From positions 11,995,729 through 12,059,728 of the forward strand of contig CM036248.1 of NCBI GenBank assembly GCA_020698575.1: a DNA stretch of 64,000 bases. The letters are read 5' to 3'. Within the stretch, counting starts at the first letter, position 1; the number at the start of each line of letters is the position of its first letter. The translations under genes and the position numbers were made by a program. The DNA is from Bostrychus sinensis. Lineage: Eukaryota; Chordata; Actinopteri; Gobiiformes; Eleotridae. Positions 34,188 to 45,475 of this stretch are shown one piece after another. A model generated the notes under the pieces. That model was not told the DNA's origin. It worked only from the letters and a program-made list of their open reading frames with translations, and searched no databases.

Positions 34188-34705
34188 TTTTAAGGATCTA
34201 TAATATGCTTTTGTTGAAACAGTATTGGACACCTTTGCATCACGTTTTATCACTTAAAATAATGTATGTGTATGAAAAATGTCTTCTTTTGGGGAGATGG
34301 TACTTTGACTTTGCAGAAAACGCTTGGATTATGTGTCTGTCACCCCCTGCTGGCAACGGTGGGGAATGGACAGAGCACAAAAAGGCTATTTAGCACAGTT
34401 GTTAGCAGTATGATGCTAACAGATAGATAAATGAGCTGACTGCTTCATAGTGATGCCAGTTTAAGCACTGAAATTATCAGAATGAGTCCAGTGAAGGTGT
34501 ATGGGATTTAGAAACGCGCAGGAGCACTTCTGGTTTCATGTTAGAGCCGTGAGACTGAGGGTTTTTCAGCTCTTGAGAAGGAGACGGCCTCAGCAAACAG
34601 GATTACTCTTAAACAAGCGTGAATGACAACAAATACTACTCCAGGTCTGTTTTTGAGATGGAAAACATTATAACATGGTTAAAAGCTCAAAAAGCTAAAC
34701 AATTT
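34188..34705. mobile_element. DNA transposon, unsplit copy of the 31048-32454 type
   Basis: It aligns through caccccctgctggcaacgg, gaatggacagagcacaa, agctgactgcttcatagtg, aatgagtccagtgaagg and gcgcaggagcacttctgg. The right end is weakly preserved. About 520 bp, non-coding. Confidence 0.65.
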
Positions 34706-34830
34706 CTCATAGTTTTTCTACAACTACAGTTTTTTTTTTTTTTTAGAGCTAAAGGGTATAGTCTTATGAAACGGAGGTGAATGCTGCATTGGAAAACAAC
34801 TGTAAGTGTCCACTGATTTGTTGTCAAGAT

Positions 34831-35097
34831 CAGTGATTCTCAACTGGTGGGCTGAGACACAAAAGTGGGTCACAGAGAAAAATAAACAAAGTAGTTCAAA
34901 TGTTCAGCTAATGTCAAGGCTAAATGCGGTTTTAATCACATTAAACACTGAATATGATTTTGAAATATATGAGCCATAAATGTTGTAGTGATTGTTGTAA
35001 TAATTCAGAAAAATAAGTTTGGTTTTGTAAAAAGGTGGGTCACAAAATGATCAGGGACAGACGTTGTTTTAACAAACAGACCAGTAGTGAATCGCTG
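34831..35097. mobile_element. hAT-type MITE
   Basis: The left end is cagtgattctcaactggtgg and the right end, on the minus strand, is cagcgattcactactggtct. The interior has two gtgggtcacaaaat-type segments. No clear target duplication was found, so the edges are less certain. Confidence 0.55.
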
Positions 35098-35099
35098 TT

Positions 35100-35925
35100 C
35101 TTGCAAAATATGAGATATAAAGAGTTGAATTTCACTATTTCTACAAAGATGTTACTGTGAACAATACAACATAGCCAACAAAATATAATGAAATATATTT
35201 TTGGTTGTCTTAACATACTGTATTCCATGATGTAACAAAAATGCTAGTGTGTAAAATTGATTAAATGCTATAGTGGTGACTTTAAAAACTGCTAAAACAA
35301 AGTGACCAGATATAGAAATATAAAATTACAAAATAAATTGTTTTCTTCTCCTATAAAGACAGTTTTTAGAGTGACAGTTTTTAATGTGGTTAAATTTGTC
35401 TAACTTTAATTTTAACAGTAATAATTCCACATAGCCTTCTTACACTGCATACATATGAAGATATACATAATACCCATTGTTATACAGTTAATGTCACAAA
35501 TATTGAGCTACACCAATATTTAAGAGCACTCTGGAAAGGATTCCCAAAATTTTTAAATCTCATTATAATGGAAAAAATAAAAATATACACAGGAGCAGAT
35601 CTATGTAAATGGCATGAATAAGGTACATTCAAGTCATTTTGTGTTTTGAAATGTGGAAAACCGTGTACAGTAATCTATTTACTATTGTTTAAATTCTTTA
35701 TTGTGTTGTGTGCCAATACTATGCCTTTCTAGACATTTATTTTAATCAAAGGTTTACCTTCCCTGAAAACACCTGGTGATGGAAATCAGTAAAACTCGCT
35801 TATCTTTCATTAATTGTTTCTCCACAGCTCTGTTGTAAGCAGCCAGGCTATTGCGTGAATCTGAAATTATGGCATATTATGGATTTCACCATTTTCTGGA
35901 CGAACTGGAAATTTGAATAAATAAA
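35100..35925. other. intergenic, no gene seen
   Basis: Very AT-rich, without repeats or coding frames that stand out. Confidence 0.4.
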
Positions 35926-35929
35926 GAAA

Positions 35930-36310
35930 AATTCTCAATGAGGTGGAATAGGATGCTTCAGCCCCTATTGGTGACACGAAAGAGCCAACCAAACGCACAG
36001 GCCTTCATACAGTATATTTAATGAACGTATACAGCCTACATTTACACTCGTGCGCTCTCGTGGGATGCGCCTAAGCTTCATCTCTGTGCCATTAATGTGA
36101 CCGATGCCTTTCCCCTTCATAATGGTGGCTCTCTTTGACTGACAGCTGGACACGGGACGCACTAAAAACACGTTTTAGCGTAAGCAGCCTGTCACGTAAA
36201 ACAGCGCCAGCTTTATTTTTATACATTTTTTTTAAAGGTCGGGTAGTTTAAGCGCTGTCCTTTATTAGCGACGTCATGCGCTAATGGGAATATCGATTTT
36301 AGTGTCTGGC
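35930..36310. promoter_or_regulatory. candidate conserved non-coding block
   Basis: Two adjoining islands. The first (about 35930-36170) has gtgccattaatgtgaccg, cccttcataatggtggc and ctctttgactgacagctg. The second (about 36175-36310) has gcgacgtcatgcgctaatgg and gaatatcgatttt (CRE-like and homeodomain cores). Several CpGs are retained. Located 3.7-4.0 kb upstream of pou3f4. Confidence 0.4.
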
Positions 36311-37369
36311 AGCGGTGCGTTTGTGTCGCGGATGTCAAGGATGAGAGGACAACCGAGTTTACGGCCAGGAGTGACACTAAGACCGTCTGCAATGTGTCAA
36401 AATTCAAATACAGATCGAAAATGCACAAAAATTGAGCCATATTGTTGAAGCAGGCCTAAGAAAGAACCTCTTTACTTTAGGCTATACTATGCGCAATTAC
36501 ACGTATGTGACGCCCCTTAATTGTGGATCTTGGCGCGCTCAGCGGAGATTTAGGCTTCACAGAGGTCATGACACCGCGTGACAGGTCCCGCCCCGGGGCC
36601 CTGAGCTGTCTCTGCCTCAGACTGGGGTTTGATTTATCTACGGGCTGCTCTAAGCTGCGGGACAGAGGCACAAACCAAGGGACAACCAGTCACTGCAAAT
36701 ACACGGAGCTTAAAATAACATATTTTTAGAGAAGGATCATGCGTAAAAAGAAGAATGTATCGATGACAAATTAAAGGTTTTGGCACGATACATGACATGG
36801 TGGCAATTTAATTAAGCGATAAAAAGCTAAAAGGACCATTTTGAATATAAATTTTCAAGCAAAATGACCAGCTTATGAGCGACCAAAATCCTCATCTGTT
36901 ACACGGAAAATTATATTTGTCCATACTGTGATTCTCTGACCTTTAGCAGCGGGGTGTTGGCAACAAAAGCTGCTCCGTTTCATTCACATCTGACCTCAAA
37001 ATATGTCTCTTTTCGCTGCCAAGAATGTGTAAAGATATGTACGCGCCAGTCCTATTAAAATAACTGCATAAAATATGAATATGGATGAAACTATTCGCAC
37101 CCAGCGGCAGACAAAAGTAAAATGCGCGTTAGGTTTTAATGCGTTAAAATGTAAAAACGCGTAAAAATGTACCTATAATGCTATTTTTTGTTTTAAATGT
37201 GCTTTCTTAACCAAGGCCATCGTATCCAAATTATTGTTTTCACTAATGTATAGCTTATAGTAAATATCGGCAGATGGAAATATATAGCTGTGCGTAATTG
37301 CCACGACCCCCTAAGTAAACACAAACAAACATAACGTGTCAGAAATGATCGCTGGTTGTGTTTTTGAGC

Positions 37370-37560
37370 GCAGAGTCTGTGTAAGTGTAGCGGGGTTTGC
37401 ATGGCTCGGGTTATCTGTGAATGGGCTCTTTATTGGAGGCGCGGAGCGGGGATTTGCCTTTTATTCGCCTCGCTATGGAAACGCGCTCGACGGCACAAAA
37501 ATGTCGATGTGAATAAAAGGGATCGGCACAAGGAGCGTTTCTAGAGAAGCATCTGTTACA
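37370..37560. promoter_or_regulatory. CpG-bearing candidate proximal regulatory element
   Basis: A block with gtagcggggtttgcatggct, ttattggaggcgcggagc, cgcctcgctatggaaacgcg and gtgaataaaagggatcgg. It contains a CCAAT-type (attgg) and Cdx/Hox-type (ttttat) cores. Located 2.4 kb upstream of the pou3f4 ATG. Function inferred from composition and position. Confidence 0.35.
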
Positions 37561-37980
37561 CTTAGAAACTTAGACTGTCGAGAGAGAGGGAGAGAGAGAG
37601 CACCCCCTTCTCTAAATCCTCTCTGCTTCAAGCGTCGTGCGTAAAAAAAAAGTAGTTTATTTCTGTTTTAAAATAACATGCTTCTTTTGTAACGCAAGGT
37701 TGTAATTCATATTTTAAACGTTGTAGAAAGAACATGTCGGCTTCTAGTTTATTCAAATGAATGGATTTTTACGCATGACTTAATCCAAACATTTATCTTT
37801 TATGCGTCAAAGTAAAATTACGCACATAATGTAAACCTGGACTTGCACAACTGCGTCCAGTGTGCCTTCAGTTCACTTAATTTATGACACATTTTTCTGC
37901 ATATATTTTCAGCCAGACTCAAACTAATCAATAATCCAGTCCAACAAACTAGGCCTCTTGAATAACGCTGCCGTTCACAT

Positions 37981-38004
37981 CAAAAAAAAAAAAAAAAAAA
38001 AAAA
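37981..38004. repeat. A homopolymer
   Basis: A run of about 24 A ending in atatgtagcac. Confidence 0.9.
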
Positions 38005-38250
38005 ATATGTAGCACTCTTCCAGCTTCAAATGCGTCAAATTATGCAACACAAAACAGCAAAGCCTAACAATTAAGTCCAAGGTACACAGGCCCTTTTCCA
38101 TATAATGACAGAAATTTGGAGGAGAGATGTGTCCTCTGCCTAACCCTGATAGCGGGGCCTGTCCACCCCCCTGCGGCCCGGTCCCCTCGCCCAGCCCCGC
38201 GGTCATGTCTCTCACCTGCTCCGGCCTCTGGTGGTACCCCCTGTCCGCCC

Positions 38251-38281
<31 letters not shown>

Positions 38282-38364
38282 TCCTCCGGCAGCATCGCGG
38301 TAGCTCCTCGGCTCGGCGCTCTTTAATGACTTTCTGGTGGCTGCAGTGCTTCTTTTATTTCTCC

Positions 38365-38600
38365 TAAATGTATGAAAATGTATGCAAATTTAAATCAAGC
38401 TTAACCTGGGAGCCCGAGCAATATATTTAATGGAATTTCAAACCAATAAGGAGACTGGGACGCTGCAGTCTTCTAATGGCAAATATAATTACGCAGGCGA
38501 AGTTAGGGCTCAGATATGCAGTTAGATTAGGTTTTTCAATTCGGAGACGAGCTGGGGAGATTTTTAAGTAGTGGGGACAATGAAGAAGGCCGCGTTCGCT
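38365..38600. promoter_or_regulatory. pou3f4: candidate upstream enhancer with octamer
   Basis: Unique sequence with the POU octamer atgcaaat at 38382-38389, tttaatggaatttcaaacca, taatggcaaatataattacg and gcagttagattagg. The island is about 1.5 kb upstream of the pou3f4 start. Octamers are bound by POU factors including class III members. Autoregulation here is inference. Confidence 0.35.
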
Positions 38601-39803
38601 GCTAGTAAAGGATTTGAATCAATGAATTTTATGAGCTGAAAATGTGGGTTTGTCTTGTCTTAAAACACGTCGAATTCCGTATTTAAACAAGGTACACTCG
38701 CACCTACAGATCTGTGACAGTTATATTTCCACTATTGAAAGGTGATGAATATTTATATGGGAATGTTCGTGCGTAAAAACCGCGTGTTGCCCTATCTCGG
38801 GACATCTTATAAACACCCCAGGAAACATTGCGTTAGAGTTAATCATTAGCGCCCAAGAACTGGTCCTGGTTTGATTGTGTTGGGCTCTAAATGAAGTGTT
38901 GGCACGTCTCACAAAATGCCATTGCGCTTTAATCTCCTCCTTCGCACGCGCTCGAGGGTGACACGAGCAGCAATAAACTCGCGCGTAAATCAGTTGGGAA
39001 CTTTAATTAATAAACAGGAACTGCGCTCCACGCTCGCATCACACGCGCACCACAAGCCACGGGAGCAACTGGACCGACGCTGCTGCTCACTTCCGGTTCG
39101 AGTAACCCCTTCCTTCCTGCCCCGCCACCATCACAGGCCTGGGCAATTAGACACCTATCTTTTTGACCATTTCGTTAGTTAAAATGTACTTTGGTGCTCA
39201 GAGGTGTCATGAGAAAAAAATAATTGTTAATTGCACAATGAACTCTTCAAAAGGGGATTCTTGTTTCTCACTTCCTTCACAGCATTTGTTTATTGTTGTA
39301 ACATTTTCCTGATGTAGTTATGACTGTTATATTATGCATTTCATACATACCTTTTTAAAGATTAATTTTCTGTCATTAGCATTGTGAATACACTGCCTTT
39401 TGTAAGTGTTTTTCTGTAATACTACGCTGCAAAACGCCTCGATTACATGGTTATATATTTATGCTGAAAAGTATAATTATGTGTATAAACCTTGTAAAAA
39501 GCATTTTATTAACTGCACTGAAGTGTGAGTTTAACAAAACTTGACAAGTCAGTGTAATGGCACAGTCTCCTCATCAAAGACACTACTTTCCCATACAAGT
39601 GCCAGCAGTATCCCAATGTAAAACAGACAGCTTTTGGGGGAAAGTGTGTGAATAGTGGGTTTGAAACATGGGAACAATTGACTATAATGAATATCAATAT
39701 TTTCCACCGCTCATATTGAAAGCACATGTCCATAAGTTTGTACATTTCTCTGTTTTCCAATAAAGTTCTGATTGCAGTAAATAAAAAACCTCACAGCAGC
39801 AGA

Positions 39804-39967
39804 GGCGGGGCGTGGGGGGGGGGCACGTGCGCTATTGGTCTGCGGGAGTCGTCACTCAAAGCTGATTGGTCAAACGAGCTGTCAATCACAGCGGAGCCAG
39901 AGGGAGATGTGAGGGGCTGCGGCGCTGCCTGGCGTCAGTAGCTCCAGCGGGGTCGAGCAGCAGCAGC
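39804..39967 (+). promoter_or_regulatory. pou3f4: pou3f4 proximal promoter / 5' leader
   Basis: Just upstream of the ATG are a GC box (ggcggggcgtgg, 39804-39815), a cacgtg E-box (39824-39829) and two inverted CCAAT boxes (attgg at 39834-39838 and 39865-39869), followed by a GC-rich leader that ends gcagcatgg, a good start context. No clear TATA box is placed, so the transcription start is not fixed. Confidence 0.55.
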
Positions 39968-40918
39968 ATGGCCACAGCGGCGTCCAGCCCCTACACCCTG
40001 CTCAGCTCCAGTCCCATGCTGCACGCGGACAGCCAGGCCATGCAGCCCGCGAGCCCCTACAGAAGCCACCACAAACTGCTGCAGAGCGACTATGGCCACG
40101 CGCTGGGTCACCAGTGGGAGGGCAGCCCCTGGTCCGGCTCCATGGAGCAGCAGGACGTGAAGCCGGGCATCATCCACCACCACTCCCCGCACCACAACAA
40201 CCACCCGGGCGCGTGGGGCAGCCCCGTGTCCCACAGCAACATGTCCTACTCCCAGACGGGTTTTTCTGTTAATGGCATCATGGAGCCCTCGGCCAACCAG
40301 GGCCAGGGCATGCACGCGGGCCTCAGGGACACCCTCAGCCCCGAGCACGGCGACCTGGGCCCGCACCACTGCCACGACCACTCGGACGAGGAGACGCCCA
40401 CCTCGGACGAGTTGGAACACTTCGCCAAGCAGTTTAAACAGCGCCGCATCAAGTTGGGCTTCACGCAGGCGGACGTGGGGCTCGCGCTGGGGACGCTGTA
40501 CGGCAACGTCTTCTCTCAGACAACCATCTGCAGGTTCGAGGCGCTGCAGCTGAGCTTTAAAAACATGTGCAAACTCAAGCCGCTGCTCAATAAGTGGCTG
40601 GAGGAGGCCGACTCCTCCACGGGCAGCGCCAGCAGCATAGACAAGATCGCAGCTCAGGGTCGGAAGAGGAAGAAGCGGACGTCCATAGAGGTCAGCGTCA
40701 AGGGGGTCCTGGAGACGCACTTCCTCAAGTGTCCCAAACCGTCCGCGCAGGAGATCACCTCTCTCGCGGACTCGCTGCAGCTCGAGAAGGAGGTGGTGCG
40801 CGTGTGGTTCTGCAACCGGCGGCAAAAGGAGAAGCGCATGACGCCGCCGGGAGAGCCACCGCTGCCGCACGAGGGACCCTATTCTCACGGCGACGCGTCC
40901 TCGTGCCACGATCTCTGA
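39968..40918 (+). CDS. pou3f4: POU class 3 homeobox 4 transcription factor, intronless
   Basis: Nuclear DNA-binding regulator of the POU III class (Brn4), involved in inner-ear mesenchyme and neural development. Human POU3F4 loss causes X-linked deafness DFNX2. The protein is 316 residues. The N-terminus MATAASSPYTLLSSS and the ending SSCHDL are the POU3F4 pattern; paralogues 3F2 and 3F3 end differently. Residues 60-82 are histidine-rich. The POU-specific domain is about 142-216 (FAKQFKQRRIKLGFTQADVG, then GNVFSQTTICRFEALQLSFKNM) and the POU homeodomain about 232-292 (RKRKKRTS, with recognition-helix motif RVWFCNRRQKEKR). It is a single exon, as for class III genes. Human POU3F4 is 361 residues. 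Here the linker before the POU domain is shorter. The in-frame upstream extension to 39866 begins with TTG. The ATG at 39968 sits in a strong context and matches the family start. Confidence 0.97.
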   Translation: MATAASSPYTLLSSSPMLHADSQAMQPASPYRSHHKLLQSDYGHALGHQWEGSPWSGSMEQQDVKPGIIHHHSPHHNNHPGAWGSPVSHSNMSYSQTGFSVNGIMEPSANQGQGMHAGLRDTLSPEHGDLGPHHCHDHSDEETPTSDELEHFAKQFKQRRIKLGFTQADVGLALGTLYGNVFSQTTICRFEALQLSFKNMCKLKPLLNKWLEEADSSTGSASSIDKIAAQGRKRKKRTSIEVSVKGVLETHFLKCPKPSAQEITSLADSLQLEKEVVRVWFCNRRQKEKRMTPPGEPPLPHEGPYSHGDASSCHDL

Positions 40919-41945
40919 CCCCGGGAGGGAACGGACCGTGGGGCGCGCGTCCCGTGACAGACTCAAACAATAACAAGACACCTGTCCGGCCTTCGTCATT
41001 CCCAGCGCCGTGAGGGCATTACTGCATCAGCATCACCTTTTTGGAGCCACTTTTACTTTTTATCCACGCGAGAATCAAGGATATAAATACTACAAATGTG
41101 CCTATAACCTGCCAGCGCCTTGGTTTGATTCACCATCAGCTCAGAAATAATGTTAGGATCAGCTGGGACTGGTGTTTTCACTTGTTTTTTTGGGGGGGGA
41201 CTTCTTCGTCTCTGTTTTTACGCGTTTGTTTGTGCGCCCATGTGGAAGTGAGACCAATAACAACACAATAACAGTGGCTCTATCAGTTTTGTTAATTGAT
41301 TTGCTGTGGACACCAGAGGCCATTTTGCGCTCACCTCACGCTTCCCTCGGGCTCAAACCCACCGCTTTAGTTCTCCACACATTTACACTCATTATTTTTG
41401 TAACGCAATGTGTAATTATTTTTCTCCAATAGGCCCTGAGTCGTTTTTTTACGCGTAGAGGAACCATAGCACTTATTGGAGGAGGTTTAATTAAACTCCC
41501 CTCTCTCTCTTTTGGCCTGTAGCTTCTCCAGCCACATACTGTTATAATTGTGTTTTCATCCCAGTCATCTTCGACCATAAACTGTGTGGACTCTGAGCAG
41601 AGCGACGCTATACACCTGCCTATAATTTTATTGTACCTTCACTATCAAAAAAACAAATTTTATAATCTTCCTGTTTATCGGTTTATTTCTTAAGTATTTT
41701 TTCGAATATTGTACAGTTTTATATATTACCCTTTTGAAGTCATTAATTTAAACAGAAAATGCTCTTAGTTATTCACGCACTTAATTAGCAGTGTACAAAA
41801 CAAACACGATATTTTCAGTAAGAAAACTGAACTGTTTCGGCGAGGTTTGATCCAAATTTCGATGACAGCTCAAGTAATTATTTATTTTCAGTATAAAAGC
41901 TTGTATTATGTTTTCAAATAAACTATGTATGTTGTAATAAACAAT
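40919..41945 (+). other. pou3f4: pou3f4 3' untranslated region, probable
   Basis: From the stop codon to two poly(A) signals: aataaa at 41917-41922 and 41936-41941. The A+T content rises after 41000 and no frame is conserved. The end position is inferred. No transcript evidence is available. Confidence 0.5.
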
Positions 41946-42213
41946 TCCTGCTGTAAGTCTTTACTGTCCATAAAACGACTGTCTATGGAGACTTCAGACA
42001 GGAAAAAGCAGGCTACACATTATCTTAACTAAAACTACTGTAACTTAACACACTATTTGTGTTATTTCCAATTAAAAAATAATAACTTTATTTTATTATT
42101 AATTAGATATTCAATATATAGATTTTGTTCAGGGTTTTTGTTCTGATCTTGCCAAAACATTTCTACATTTTACAAGAGCTTACTGTCCATGAATTTCCCA
42201 TTCCCATTGCAAA

Positions 42214-42214
<1 letters not shown>

Positions 42215-42249
<35 letters not shown>
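42215..42249. repeat. (ATT)n microsatellite
   Basis: Perfect ATT repeat, about 11 units. Confidence 0.9.
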
Positions 42250-43133
42250 GGCAACAACACTATTATCAATATTAACAATTACAGTAATTATTTACTGTCC
42301 ATAAATTTCTCATTGGTTGGAAAATTATTATCATTATTTTTCTTATTATTATTAACATATTTCTTTCTTTCTTTTTTTCTTTCTTTCTTTTGCAACAACA
42401 CTGTTATTGATATTAATTGTTACAAATTAATAAATAATTTATTTTCTTATTTTTTTATTTTATTTATCTACATTTTGATCGGGCCCAAATGCAATGTTAT
42501 TTGAATCACCACAAAAATCATAATTTCCCCTTTTTAAAAAACAAGAATCACATTTATAATAGTGTTTATGTAAATGAAAAATGCATGTTATTACAAGTTT
42601 TAGCTGAAATTATATAGTCAAATGGACATTTCCTCATAATTTCTTGAGTAAACCCTGGACAATATCTCTTTTGAGTGAGAAAAGGTTATGAATAATGTAG
42701 TGGGTTTTTTTTGTTTTTTTGTTTTTTTGGAAAATGTGGTGCCTTTAAAAACAACAAAGTGTCAAACACTTAAGTGATCGTTACCAATGTCCGCAGCCAA
42801 ATGTTTGACTTCTTCCACTTGAACCAGCCTTTTGTGTTGAGCGTCTCTGAATATTCTCTACACTCAGTGCCACACAACAACAACAACAAAGCGCCGTAAC
42901 CTTGACTCAGCCTCAATGTCAAGTCAAAGCGCCGTCTTTTTCCTGCCCATCGTCTAAATGTCACTGTAACAGCTGTAAAATATCCAGTTATTTCTTTGAC
43001 GCTTGGCTCTGTACGGATCACTCTCCCGGTTTCCCTTTCCTCTTCTTCTCTCAAATGTTATTGTCCAAACTCTCTGCCCTCCTCAATCAGACATGCGTGA
43101 TTTATCGCCAGGTTCGCTTGGTCTGACATCAAA

Positions 43134-43172
43134 ACACACAAAGACACACACACACACAACACACACACACAA
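43134..43172. repeat. CA microsatellite
   Basis: Near-perfect (CA)n with two aa interruptions. Confidence 0.85.
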
Positions 43173-43355
43173 CACAGAACAACCAGAAGCTCATTTCAAA
43201 GACTACAGCTGCGTATAATTGAGAGCACAAAAATAGTTTTATATTCTTCCAGAAAAAGTCAGAAAATAATTTGGGATATGGGAGTATAAAGTATAGGCCT
43301 ATAGATGCTTTCCCAAAATAAGGATTTGGAGAGGTATATGTGTTGGTGGTGCAAG

Positions 43356-43580
43356 AGGAGGAGGAGGAGGAGGAGAGGCGGAAAGGGTGCCCGGCCTTGC
43401 CTTGAAATGGAGAAGCCTGACTGGAATACTAATGTGGCTGAATTTATGCATGTCCTCAGTCTGCAGTCCTGAGAGGGGGGTGGGGGAGGCGGCTGGGGAG
43501 AGGGTGGAGAGGGAGGAGAGGGCGGAGGTGAACTGTGGCTGTATACGGAGAAGAAGAAGAAGAAGAAGAAGAGGAAGAGG
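43356..43580. repeat. purine-rich region with GAG and AGA microsatellites
   Basis: GAG units at 43356-43377 and AGA units at 43550-43578, with G-rich sequence between them. A short unique segment at 43395-43460 (ggaatactaatgtggctgaa, tttatgcatgtcctcag) stands out and may be a conserved element. Proline- and arginine-rich frames here are artefacts. Confidence 0.75.
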
Positions 43581-43634
43581 AAGGAAAGGAACCGTGCCTG
43601 ATTGATTCCTTCTATTTTTTTTGTTAAATTTGAA

Positions 43635-44445
43635 ATAGGGCTGCACAGTATATTGTGAGTTAATTGTTATCACAATATCAGTAAACGTAAAAAGCATAAG
43701 AGACTAAATAAGTAACGTTATGGTTTTTTAGCTGAAGTTTACATTGTCAATTATGTTATGGACAAATAAAAACTTCAATTAAATGAACTGGATTTAGCCC
43801 TTTACCAGTGCTAAATTTAGACATGGTTTAGTCCTGGTTTAAACCTGGTTTAAAGCTTGTTCAGTCCTTGTTTAGTCCTGGTTTAGTTTAGTTCTGGTTT
43901 AGCCCTGGTTTAGTCTGGGTTTAGTCCTGATTTAATCCTGGGTTTAGAGCTGCATTTAGATGTGCATCTAGACCTGGTATGGGCCTGGTTTAGTCCTGGT
44001 TTAGCCCTGGTTTAACGTTCGTTCAGTCCTTATTTAGTCCTGATTTAGACCTTGTTTATTGCCCTGGTTTAGTCCGGGTTTAGCACTGATTTAGTCCTGG
44101 TTTAGAGCTGCATGTAGACCTGCATCTAGACCTGGTGAAGGCCTGGTTCAAAGATTGTTCTGTCCTGATTTAGTCCTGTGTTTAGACCTGATTTAGACTT
44201 GCTTTAGCCCTGGTTTAGAGCTTGTTCAGACCTTATTTAGTCCTAATTTAGAGCTTGTTTAGTCCTTGTTTAGGCCTGGAATAGGCCTGGTTGAGACTAA
44301 GTTTTGATTTAGTCCCTGTTGTGATTAGTGAGTCTATGCTTAATAAATACATCTTATTTAAAATTATTCAAATTTTGTGCATCATATCATTATCACAGTA
44401 TTTATATCATATGTTTTCCTAATATCAGGCAGCCCTATAGCATGA
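43635..44445. mobile_element. probable hAT-type element containing the decamer array
   Basis: The left end has atagggctgcacagtatatt and the right end, on the minus strand, reads atagggctgcctgatattag. The block between contains the decamer array and ttatcacaatatc / catatcattatcacagtatt near its ends. Boundaries approximate. Confidence 0.45.
43800..44320. repeat. degenerate tandem array of tggtttagtcctgg decamers
   Basis: Reverse-complement orientation of the array at 33050-33660. Motifs tggtttagtcctggtttag and agacctggtttag vary along about 520 bp. No coding content. Confidence 0.9.
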
Positions 44446-45235
44446 AATAAACCATTGTTTTTTTAAAGAAGAGAAGAGGAGGAAGCCGAGCAAACAGGAA
44501 ATGTGAGCCAGGGCCCTGAGCTGTGCTGCCTGCAGTATCTTTGGGTCTCCTCCACATCATACACTGCTTCTGCCCCATTAGGATCCTTTAAAAACCAGAC
44601 ACTCTGCCAAACGCACTGGGCCCAACATGGCAGACCTCACACTGTAATGGGCCACAACAAGAATCCACACACAAGATACACTGGATGAGTAAATGTTTTA
44701 TACACAAAAGTTAAACTGAACAACTGTGCCCTAAACTCCTAAAAAGCCTCTGAATCAAAAGATTAGCAACTACCAGCAAGGGACCTAAAGCTGAATTTAT
44801 GGAGCCAGTTTAGAGAATGAACTAACACTGACTCACTACACTGAATGGTCCCATGCTTCTGTTAAAAGTGCTAAATCAATAAAAGGAGTTTCACATAGCT
44901 AATATAAACTACTATCTAGTGTTATTGTCTAACTTGTAAAAGATCATAGCCTAAAACAATTAATTTATTATAATTTTGATGCATACTTTTCACGGAGAAG
45001 CAAGGGTAACCTCTTAAATAAAGAGAGAAGATAGAGAAACTCCACAGAATAAATTAGAAATGAGGATACTATTTAGTTTGAACCTATTGCTCACCAAATC
45101 AACCCAAATCTACAATAGTATTACAAAGAGACTTGTGCAAAATGTTATTGCTGTTAAGATGACATCGCTATAGAAATTGGATTTAAAAAATGTACATAAA
45201 AAATAATGCACATCTAATGAAGTTTAATAAATAAT
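44321..45235. other. intergenic, no gene seen
   Basis: The sequences flanking the decamer array (aaatagggctgcacagtata near 43640, atcaggcagccctatagcat near 44425) look like a short inverted pair, so the array may lie inside a hAT-type element of about 810 bp. The rest is AT-rich and non-coding. Confidence 0.35.
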
Positions 45236-45475
45236 AACATTGTATTTATATAGCGCATTTATAGGGTTTAGATTGCATTATTCATTTACTCTGTCACACT
45301 CGGTGGCGATTGCTGCCAATTTAAGCCAGCACCAATCACACAACACATATTCATACAGACGAGGTGGTTGAAGTGTCTTGCCCAAGGATACAACAACAGT
45401 GTACAATGCCACCAACCTTCTGGTTAGTGAGTGAACATCTCTACTGACTGAGCTACTGCCGACCCAATAAAAAAA
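45236..45475 (-). mobile_element. tRNA-derived SINE, decayed
   Basis: It starts with tgtatttatatagcgcattt, then gtcttgcccaaggatacaac, and ends with actgagctactgccgaccca. Same type and orientation as 48060-48405 but more decayed. Confidence 0.6.

Larger units (their letters stand above)
42000..43345. other. intergenic, no gene seen
   Basis: AT-rich. An (ATT)n microsatellite lies at 42215-42249. A GC-richer stretch at 42870-43060 (caaagcgccgtaacc, gtcaagtcaaagcgccgtc) could be regulatory. A CA tract lies at 43134-43172. Confidence 0.4.

Noticed and set aside
36523..36729. 68-codon frame in the GC-rich upstream region
   Set aside because: No start context, conserved domain or splice sites. The region is better read as non-coding.
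39866..39967. 34-residue N-terminal extension of the pou3f4 frame
   Set aside because: The extension starts at TTG, has no family resemblance and overlaps a CCAAT box. The ATG at 39968 has the right context and the family's MATAAS start.
39935..40999. 354-codon minus-strand frame opposite pou3f4
   Set aside because: It is the GC-rich antisense shadow of a conserved gene. Composition is arginine/valine/leucine-heavy with no domain.
40594..41013. 139-codon frame overlapping the 3' part of pou3f4
   Set aside because: A plus-one-frame reading of the homeodomain region. No independent start or conservation.
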